Positions 1-4,711 of a stretch of DNA of 5,696 nucleotides are shown in pieces. The DNA lies in assembly GCA_003561825.1 (NCBI GenBank), contig PWVO01000056.1, positions 1 to 5,696 on the forward strand, read 5' to 3'. The notes under the pieces are model-generated. The model ran no database searches. It had not been told where the DNA came from and saw only the letters and a list, made by a program, of their open reading frames with translations. The translations under genes and the position numbers were made by a program. This DNA is from Candidatus Woesearchaeota archaeon (GTDB taxonomy: Archaea; Nanobdellota; Nanobdellia; Woesearchaeales; CG1-02-33-12). Within the stretch, counting starts at the first letter, position 1. Each line of letters begins with the position of its first letter.

Positions 1-1437
1 AGGAGAAACCTTTCGGTTTTCAAGAGTATACGGCTGCCTGCAGTACCTGCACCTTATGTGGCCGTCATTATAAAACTTAGGTGCAACATCCTCATTAACA
101 ACCCTTGAAACACAGTTATCATTCTTGCACAGCAGATAAACAAACTTCTCCGCAACATTTCCGTCCCGGATATAGCTCACCGTAGGATCAGGAGAAATCA
201 TTGCAGCCACCTTAAGCTCTCTCTCATTGAATTTAGCAAGATTAGTTTTTAAAAAAGACTTGTCATGCTTATGGTTTGATGAAGCAGTTGAGTTATATCC
301 TCTTCCAATAAGCTCAATCTTAGGGCTTATCTCTTCAGCAGCGCCTATATGAAGATGGTCAAGAACAGCCCCGTCTCCAATATCCCCTACAAATTTGTTT
401 TCATAATCTTTTCTGTTGGTTGCTTTTCTATTAAGCCTGTTATTGCCAAACTGCACTTCAGCAGGAAGCCTCCCGTCATAAATCAAATGCTCTCCGCTCA
501 TAACCTCCTTGACTATTGCCTTCCTCATAAAAATCCCGTTTTCAGCCTGCACAAATAAAAAAGCTCTGGGATCAAAAAGCACCTGATTATCAATCTCAGC
601 AAACTCGCTGTTAATTGGCATAGGGTGAAGAAGCTTTGCATTGCTTCCACCCATCTTGTCTAATGTAATCCTGTAATCTTTCGTGAGCTGATGTATTTTT
701 GCCCTGTCTTCTTCACTCATTCTTTCAAACTGGTTTCTTGTCATATAATAAAACTGCGCCCACTTTAGAACATCTTCTACTGTTTCTTCTCTTGTTACCT
801 CAACTCCTCTTGACCTGAGAATCTCCTCAAGGCTCTCTGGCATTGCATTGCAGTCATCAGCAGCCCATCTTATCTCAGTATTATCAAAATTAGAAAGAGC
901 AAGAGACAGAGATCTTATAGTTCTCCCCCTCAGCAGATCACCGCCAAACCCAATCCTAACATTGTCGAGGCTCTTGTCATTAAGCATATAAATAGTAAAA
1001 AGGTCAAGAAGAGCCTGGGTAGGATGCTCATTCCTCCCATCTCCGCCATTTATCATTGGAATCTTAGAAACATCAGCAGCCCACTGCACAGATCCGTCAA
1101 GGCTGTGCCTCATAACAATAGTATCAAAGTGATTAGCATTCATCATCTTTAAAGTCTCTCTTATTGACTCTTTCTTCATTATCCCAGTTCCTTCTCTTCC
1201 GCTAAAACCATCATGGCTACCCCCAAGCTCATGAATTGCAGTCTTAAAGCTGGTTAAAGTCCTTGTACTGTCCTCATAGAAATTATAAGCAAGCTTCTTG
1301 TTCTTCAAGACCTCAGAATATCTTTTTCCGGCTTTCTCATCATCATGATACTTTTCAGCGCTCTTGCATAAGTAAAGAATATCATCTCTTGAGAAATCCA
1401 TTGCTGAAATAATGTCCCTGCCTGAAAACCTTTCCAT
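1..1437 (-). CDS. pyrBI: Fused aspartate carbamoyltransferase, catalytic + regulatory chains (3' end cut by window edge)
   Basis: This enzyme condenses carbamoyl phosphate with aspartate, the committed step of pyrimidine synthesis, in the cytoplasm. The 479 visible codons carry a complete catalytic chain (about 1-310): STRT at 57-60, KK at 88-89, VMRH at 108-111, HPTQ at 138-141, GRT at 171-173, and MTRNQ at 232-236, matching the substrate-binding Arg/Gln of E. coli PyrB. A linker (about 311-348) leads to a PyrI-like part. Its allosteric half keeps Asp360-His361, Lys397 and Lys431, counterparts of CTP-contacting residues in E. coli PyrI. The zinc half has Cys437-x4-Cys442 and Cys463-x2-Cys466. 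Deviations: the HPLPR motif reads HPMPI, and Gly85 sits where E. coli has Ser80. PyrI normally ends about a dozen residues after its last zinc cysteine, so the stop should lie just outside the window. The ATG at 1437 fits the family N-terminus. Such fusions are known, for example in Thermotoga. Confidence 0.94.
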   Translation of the reverse strand, partial: MERFSGRDIISAMDFSRDDILYLCKSAEKYHDDEKAGKRYSEVLKNKKLAYNFYEDSTRTLTSFKTAIHELGGSHDGFSGREGTGIMKKESIRETLKMMNANHFDTIVMRHSLDGSVQWAADVSKIPMINGGDGRNEHPTQALLDLFTIYMLNDKSLDNVRIGFGGDLLRGRTIRSLSLALSNFDNTEIRWAADDCNAMPESLEEILRSRGVEVTREETVEDVLKWAQFYYMTRNQFERMSEEDRAKIHQLTKDYRITLDKMGGSNAKLLHPMPINSEFAEIDNQVLFDPRAFLFVQAENGIFMRKAIVKEVMSGEHLIYDGRLPAEVQFGNNRLNRKATNRKDYENKFVGDIGDGAVLDHLHIGAAEEISPKIELIGRGYNSTASSNHKHDKSFLKTNLAKFNERELKVAAMISPDPTVSYIRDGNVAEKFVYLLCKNDNCVSRVVNEDVAPKFYNDGHIRCRYCRQPYTLENRKVSP

Positions 1438-1462
1438 ATTAAAAAATAAACCTTCTATTAGA

Positions 1463-1470
1463 AATATAAA
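1463..1470 (-). promoter_or_regulatory. Putative archaeal TATA box for pyrBI
   Basis: Read on the minus strand this is TTTATATT. Its centre lies about 26-27 nt upstream of position 1440, which would place transcription start within about 3 nt of the pyrBI ATG and give a leaderless or near-leaderless mRNA. The upstream BRE is not clear. A GAAGGT at 1450-1455 is a weak alternative ribosome-binding site with a long spacing of 12 nt. The box lies in the 64-bp gap after the methyltransferase gene, so pyrBI can be transcribed independently of the upstream cluster. This is inferred from position and composition only. Confidence 0.45.
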
Positions 1471-1501
1471 AATATTACTATCCGCCAATAATCATTTCCA
1501 A

Positions 1502-2098
1502 TTACTCTTTTTTTGAAATATATACCCTGTAGCCAGAAAACTTTGCAATTGCTTCAACATTCCCAAAAACCCCAAGCATCTTTTCCTCAAGCATCTTCCC
1601 TCCTTTCCTGTGCTTTGCAACCATCTGCAAAAACCCGCCCTTCTTAAGATAATCCTTGGCCTCCTCAATAATCCTAAAGCACAGCTCCCTGCCAGCAGAC
1701 ATCGGAGGGTTAGAAAGAATAGTGTCAAACTCACCCAAAACCCCGGAATAAAGGTCGCTGAAAACCACATAAGCATTCTCCACTTTATTAAGCTCAACAT
1801 TCATCTTAGCAAGCTTCAGAGCCCTCTTGTTCACATCAGACAAAATAACCTTTGAATTGGGAAAAGCCTTTGCAACAGCAATACCAACAGCCCCGTAGCC
1901 GCATCCAAGATCAAGCACATCCCACTTATTTTCAACAGCACAATTCTCAATCAAGACCTCTGTGCCCCTGTCAACTTTATCTTTAGAAAAAACACCAGAG
2001 CCAGAATAAAACTCAAGCCTTATCCCCCTAAGCACAGCGCTTATCTTCTTAAGATTTAAAGCACTTCTCTGGTTTTGCGAATAATAATGCTCTGCCAT
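1502..2098 (-). CDS. Class I SAM-dependent methyltransferase, MJ0882/RsmC-like
   Basis: This is a 198-residue Rossmann-fold methyltransferase. The SAM-binding motif I is VLDLGCGYG at about 61-69, followed by an acidic Asp88 (SDVN) that would contact the SAM ribose. The catalytic motif IV is SNPPM at about 129-133, the NPPF/Y/M type of enzymes that methylate exocyclic amines of bases. The N-terminal HYYS and SGVFSKDKVD signatures resemble the archaeal MJ0882 family, related to the C-terminal half of bacterial RsmC (16S rRNA guanine-N2 methyltransferase). At about 200 residues it lacks the extra N-terminal domain of bacterial RsmC. An rRNA guanine target is therefore likely but not proven. I chose the ATG at 2098, where AAGGG lies just upstream and the protein starts MAEHYYS. 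A GTG at 2116, overlapping the previous stop as GTGA, would add six residues. It is last in a three-gene cluster. Confidence 0.88.
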   Translation of the reverse strand: MAEHYYSQNQRSALNLKKISAVLRGIRLEFYSGSGVFSKDKVDRGTEVLIENCAVENKWDVLDLGCGYGAVGIAVAKAFPNSKVILSDVNKRALKLAKMNVELNKVENAYVVFSDLYSGVLGEFDTILSNPPMSAGRELCFRIIEEAKDYLKKGGFLQMVAKHRKGGKMLEEKMLGVFGNVEAIAKFSGYRVYISKKE

Positions 2099-2112
2099 AA
2101 AACCCTTCAAAG

Positions 2113-2781
2113 TCACATAATCTGAAGCAGGCTGAAAACAAGCCTGTCAGCAGCCCTCACAATCTCCCACTCATCAGTCCCCTGGACAATAATACACTCA
2201 TCCTCCAGATAAACCTTTGTTTCATCCCCATAGTCAAGGACAATAACTGCAGTCCCATTCCCGGCATCTTCGCATGTCTTCACAATCAAATCACCATCCG
2301 GCTCAAGCGCAGCTCCTCTTGTAGGAATATTTAGTATCTCGTAATAAGTCCCAGTAATCCTAACTATCTCAATCCCAGCAATAGCAATAACAGGCCCAGG
2401 ATCCTTAGGCACACTTACAAATATCTCATCAGCTCCAGTGACCTTTTCATAAACCCCATAATCAATATGAATATCCTCTACTTCCCTGGGCCCAAACCTT
2501 GCCTCTACTATGTATCCCCTGTTCTCTATCTGAATCTCAGTAAACCATGTTCCCCCTATTTTTGCAAAATCAAAGCCATTGTAGGTGTAGAACTCATCTA
2601 CAAAAATCTGTTCAGGAGAATAAAAAAACCTTATGCTGAAAAAAAGTCCAATAAGAAGAAGAATAAAAGCAACAGCTATTAAAAAAGCCTTATTGCTTCC
2701 CTGGCTCCTGTCATTAAAGTCGTCATTTTCACTGGCTTCTTTTTTATTCTCATCATTATTCTCTTTTTTTTCAGGTTCCAT
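2113..2781 (-). CDS. Membrane-anchored extracytoplasmic protein of unknown function, paralogue A
   Basis: I do not recognise a named family. The 222-residue product has a very hydrophilic, acidic and Asn/Lys-rich N-terminus (about 1-30), one hydrophobic segment (about 32-53), then a domain of about 165 residues rich in beta-forming residues that should lie outside the membrane. Its only two cysteines, Cys170 and Cys196, are 25 residues apart and may form a disulfide. The C-terminus contains EDECI, a following Gly, and ADRLVFSLL. The next gene upstream encodes a diverged copy with the same layout, cysteine spacing and terminal motif. I chose the ATG at 2781, one base after the upstream stop (TAAGATG), with GTGA about 9 nt before it; a TTG at 2790 would add three residues. 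It is the middle gene of a leftward cluster, and its stop overlaps a possible GTG start of the methyltransferase. Confidence 0.85.
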   Translation of the reverse strand: MEPEKKENNDENKKEASENDDFNDRSQGSNKAFLIAVAFILLLIGLFFSIRFFYSPEQIFVDEFYTYNGFDFAKIGGTWFTEIQIENRGYIVEARFGPREVEDIHIDYGVYEKVTGADEIFVSVPKDPGPVIAIAGIEIVRITGTYYEILNIPTRGAALEPDGDLIVKTCEDAGNGTAVIVLDYGDETKVYLEDECIIVQGTDEWEIVRAADRLVFSLLQIM

Positions 2782-2782
2782 C

Positions 2783-3370
2783 TTACTCAATCACGCCCAA
2801 AAGCCCATAAACAAGCCTCTCATAAAGCATAATAAACCCATGCACGCTCTGCCCCTCTATCCTTATGCAGTTATCCTCAATCCCAATCTTTGTCTCATTT
2901 GATTCCATAAAATATATCACAGGAAGTGTTGGCATTGCATTATCGCATGTGATTGTCTTTTCAGTATATTCAGTTTCTTTTGTAAAGCCAAGTTCAGCAT
3001 AAACTTTAAAACTGTCCCACAAAACCTCTGACAGCTCAAGAGAAATTAAGGCAATGCTTTCCCTGAAAGGATTTTCAGGATCATAAGTAATATACACCAT
3101 ATTATTGTCCTTTATCTTATCCAAAACAGCAGGTTCAAGTTCAATATGGTCAATATCTGCAGGGAAATTGTAAAAAGCCATGCTTTTCCCATCAATCACA
3201 GTATACCACAGATTGCTTCTGTCAGGCCTGCTGAAACTGTACTTCCCGTACCTGTTAGAATTGCTTCCGCCTGAAATAAAAAAGCCAATAGTGCTAAGCA
3301 GCATAAGAGCAACTATTAAGGCACTGCCGTACAATATCATCCTTTCCTTTTTTTTTCCTCTTCTGCGCAT
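2783..3370 (-). CDS. Membrane-anchored extracytoplasmic protein of unknown function, paralogue B
   Basis: This 195-residue product has no recognised family. A short basic N-terminus (MRRRGKKKER) precedes one hydrophobic segment (about 12-33), the positive-inside pattern of a membrane anchor with the rest outside. A Ser/Gly/Asn linker leads to a domain of about 150 residues matching paralogue A: WYT against WFT, IDHIELEP against VEDIHIDY, ETKIGIEDNCI against ETKVYLEDECI, and ERLVYGLL against DRLVFSLL. Cys142 and Cys168, the only cysteines, have the same 25-residue spacing as in A. An ATG at 3391 would add MKQFLLF, but a TATA-like box at 3393-3400 predicts transcription start near 3370-3372, so that ATG should lie outside the mRNA. 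The downstream ATG at 3370 therefore fits better, as a leaderless start. First gene of the leftward cluster. Confidence 0.84.
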   Translation of the reverse strand: MRRRGKKKERMILYGSALIVALMLLSTIGFFISGGSNSNRYGKYSFSRPDRSNLWYTVIDGKSMAFYNFPADIDHIELEPAVLDKIKDNNMVYITYDPENPFRESIALISLELSEVLWDSFKVYAELGFTKETEYTEKTITCDNAMPTLPVIYFMESNETKIGIEDNCIRIEGQSVHGFIMLYERLVYGLLGVIE

Positions 3371-3392
3371 AAAAAGCAGAAATTGTTTCATT

Positions 3393-3407
3393 TATTTATA
3401 TCTTTTT
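3393..3407 (-). promoter_or_regulatory. Putative BRE/TATA promoter of the leftward three-gene cluster
   Basis: On the minus strand an A-rich BRE-like stretch (AAAAAGA, 3407-3401) is followed by TATAAATA (3400-3393). With archaeal geometry, TATA centre about 26 nt before the start, transcription would begin near 3370-3372, on or just before the ATG at 3370. The 10-base element AATCCGAAAC (3421-3412) lies 11 nt upstream of the TATA box. The assignment rests on sequence and geometry only. Confidence 0.6.
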
Positions 3408-3411
3408 GTTT

Positions 3412-3421
3412 GTTTCGGATT
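3412..3421 (-). repeat. Left arm of a 10-bp inverted repeat shared by divergent promoters
   Basis: The plus strand reads GTTTCGGATT, so the minus strand reads AATCCGAAAC, identical to the element at 3544-3553 on the plus strand. In each case the element points toward the gene it precedes. Here it lies 11 nt upstream of the TATA-like box of the leftward cluster. The match is exact over 10 bases and stops at both ends. A shared regulator-binding site is the natural reading, but no regulator is encoded in the window. Confidence 0.55.
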
Positions 3422-3425
3422 ATGC

Positions 3426-3439
3426 CTTATTCAAATAAG
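3426..3439. repeat. 14-bp palindrome CTTATT-CA-AATAAG in the divergent intergenic region
   Basis: Six perfectly complementary bases flank a 2-base centre. It lies just upstream of the leftward promoter, 4 nt from the GTTTCGGATT arm. A loop of two bases is too tight for a good RNA hairpin, so a dimeric protein-binding site is more plausible than an RNA structure. In AT-rich DNA such a palindrome can also arise by chance. Confidence 0.3.
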
Positions 3440-3543
3440 CAGTTTTGAATCTCCATTTAATATGGTAAGCCCTACTTTAAGAAAGAGCAACCCTATTCTA
3501 AATTTTTATATCATATTTAGCCTTTTTAGGCATCTGTCTTAAA

Positions 3544-3553
3544 AATCCGAAAC
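3544..3553 (+). repeat. Right arm of the 10-bp inverted repeat shared by divergent promoters
   Basis: AATCCGAAAC on the plus strand is the exact copy of the element preceding the leftward promoter. Here it ends one base before the TATA-like TTTATATT, so it overlaps the position expected for the BRE. The two arms differ by about 10 nt, roughly one helical turn, in distance to their TATA boxes. A protein bound here could block or help transcription-factor B loading. Part of the match could simply be a good BRE (CCGAAAC). Confidence 0.55.
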
Positions 3554-3563
3554 CTTTATATTT
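3548..3563 (+). promoter_or_regulatory. Putative BRE/TATA promoter of the parvulin gene
   Basis: CGAAACC followed by TTTATATTT closely resembles an archaeal BRE plus TATA box. The TATA centre near 3558 predicts transcription start near 3585, leaving a leader of about 20 nt that includes the GGGGTGAT ribosome-binding site. It is the best-looking promoter in the window. Confidence 0.68.
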
Positions 3564-3586
3564 AATAAATAAAAACTAAGCAAAAA

Positions 3587-3594
3587 GGGGTGAT
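3587..3594 (+). promoter_or_regulatory. Ribosome-binding site GGGGTGAT of the parvulin gene
   Basis: The GGTGAT core is complementary to the usual archaeal 16S 3' end (AUCACCUCC). It ends 10 nt before the ATG at 3605 and 4 nt before an in-frame TTG at 3599, and it contains the in-frame GTG at 3590. That GTG lies inside the site itself, so it is an unlikely start; the ATG is preferred. Confidence 0.65.
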
Positions 3595-3604
3595 TATTTT
3601 GGTT

Positions 3605-4615
3605 ATGAAATCTAAAAAGCACATTAGAAAAAAGCCAGGCAGCTCAGAAGCAATTAATGAAAAAGATGTATTTAAGCTTCCCAAAGACAGGTCAATGACT
3701 TATGCTTTGGTCTTCTTAATTCTGGGAACCCTAATCACAGCCGGCATATTGGTCTTTTACCAGCAGAGAGGAGAAGAAGCACAGAAGGATGTAGCTGCAA
3801 TTGTAAATGGTGAGGTTATCACAATTGCCAAAGTTAACCAGGCTCATGATGAGCTTTTAATGAGATACGGACAACACGGAGAATTAATCACAAAGGAAAT
3901 GGCTCTTGAGAATTCTATAGATGAGCTTCTTATTATGCAGGAAATTGAAAAAAAGGGTTTGACAGCCAGCCAGCAGGAAATCTCAGATGCTATTGATGAA
4001 TTAAAGATGCAGCTGGCATTCTCTGGCATGGATTTTGACGAATGGATGCAGTTAGAAGGAATTGACATGGATTTTCTTGAAGATGCCTTGTCGCTTCAGG
4101 TTAAGTATAGCAAATTATTTGAAATATTATTCTCTGACATTACTGTAACTGAATCAGAATTGATAGAGTTTTACAATAATAATAAAGAAGAATTTTTTAT
4201 GCCAGATATGGTAAGGGCAAGCCACATCCTGGTTGACTCAAGAGAAGAAGCAAAGTCATTAATTGAGCGCATTGGCCAGGGAGAGGATTTTGCTGGTCTT
4301 GCAATGCAATTTTCAACCTGCCCTTCAGGACAAAATGGAGGAGACTTAGATTATTTCCAGAGAGGCCAGATGGTAAAAGAATTTGAGGATGCGGCATTTG
4401 CACTTGAGCCAGGCAGCATCTCAGAAATTGTTGAGACAGATTTTGGATACCATATAATAAAAGTTACAGACAAAAAGCAGGAAGGGATTGCATCATTTGA
4501 AGAAGCAAGAGAGAGCCTTGAATATTATCTCTACTCAGATTTGCAGCAAAATGCATATCTTGAATACATAGAAAGCCTAAGAGGAAAAGCAGATATCCAA
4601 ATATTTATGAGCTAA
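3605..4615 (+). CDS. Membrane-anchored SurA/PpiC-type peptidyl-prolyl cis-trans isomerase (parvulin)
   Basis: This 336-residue foldase should catalyse proline cis-trans isomerisation in proteins on the outer side of the membrane. A basic cytoplasmic tail (about 1-30) precedes one membrane segment (about 31-52). Next comes a helical SurA_N-like chaperone region (about 62-190), beginning with AAIVNGEVIT, the usual opening of SurA/PrsA proteins. The parvulin domain (about 203-295) has VRASHILV with His207, the STCPSG loop with Cys239, GGDLDYFQRGQM, and FGYHIIKV with His283; these are the conserved His/Cys/His positions of the PpiC family. A short helical tail follows. It resembles bacterial PrsA in layout but has a transmembrane anchor rather than a lipobox. 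I chose the ATG at 3605, 10 nt after GGGGTGAT; the upstream GTG at 3590 would add five residues. It is divergent from the paralogue cluster and followed by a thioredoxin-like gene. Confidence 0.92.
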   Translation: MKSKKHIRKKPGSSEAINEKDVFKLPKDRSMTYALVFLILGTLITAGILVFYQQRGEEAQKDVAAIVNGEVITIAKVNQAHDELLMRYGQHGELITKEMALENSIDELLIMQEIEKKGLTASQQEISDAIDELKMQLAFSGMDFDEWMQLEGIDMDFLEDALSLQVKYSKLFEILFSDITVTESELIEFYNNNKEEFFMPDMVRASHILVDSREEAKSLIERIGQGEDFAGLAMQFSTCPSGQNGGDLDYFQRGQMVKEFEDAAFALEPGSISEIVETDFGYHIIKVTDKKQEGIASFEEARESLEYYLYSDLQQNAYLEYIESLRGKADIQIFMS

Positions 4616-4650
4616 TCAAATAAAAGTAACCACTTGTTGGTGACTCAAAA

Positions 4651-4668
4651 CCAAAAAGCTTATAAATC
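4651..4668 (+). promoter_or_regulatory. Putative BRE/TATA promoter of the thioredoxin-like gene
   Basis: CCAAAAAGC followed by TTATAAAT has archaeal BRE/TATA form. With a TATA centre near 4664, transcription would begin near 4690, about 22 nt before the ATG at 4712. It lies in the 96-bp gap after the parvulin stop, so the gene probably has its own transcript, with or without readthrough. The AATCCGAAAC element of the divergent promoters is absent here. Confidence 0.6.
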
Positions 4669-4695
4669 TACAATTATTCACTCTTATATTAATTT

Positions 4696-4702
4696 GGGGG
4701 AT
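4696..4702 (+). promoter_or_regulatory. Ribosome-binding site GGGGGAT of the thioredoxin-like gene
   Basis: This G-run followed by AT partly matches the GGAGGTGAT consensus and ends 9 nt before the ATG at 4712. An in-frame TAG at 4703-4705 rules out any start farther upstream, so the ATG is well supported. Confidence 0.55.
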
Positions 4703-4711
4703 TAGATAAAA

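Noticed and set aside
349..558. Plus-strand reading frame of 69 codons
   Set aside because: It lies antisense inside the well-supported pyrBI gene, has no recognisable domain and no good ribosome-binding site.
1438..1501. Possible T-rich archaeal terminator after the methyltransferase gene
   Set aside because: The T-rich tract coincides with the proposed pyrBI promoter and cannot be told apart from it by composition alone.
1492..1855. Reading frames on both strands overlapping the methyltransferase gene
   Set aside because: They are out-of-frame shadows of a gene with clear SAM-binding motifs; their compositions are not protein-like.
3498..3520. Inverted repeat CTAAAT ... ATTTAG and a TTTTTATA box between its arms
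   Set aside because: Short and AT-only enough to be expected by chance; the box is less well placed for the rightward gene than the promoter at 3548-3563.
3521..3532. GCCT-TTTT-AGGC hairpin between the divergent genes
   Set aside because: A stem of only four pairs in AT-rich DNA, upstream of a promoter rather than after a gene; too weak to call a terminator or operator.
2467..3542. Plus-strand frames of 71, 89 and 120 codons opposite the paralogue pair
   Set aside because: They are antisense to two genes that share conserved motifs at the protein level. The longest also runs through the divergent promoter region.
4626..4644. Imperfect stem GTaACCA-cttgt-TGGTgAC after the parvulin stop
   Set aside because: Six pairs with one mismatch and no following T-run; it could be a weak terminator or operator, but nothing decides between these and chance.
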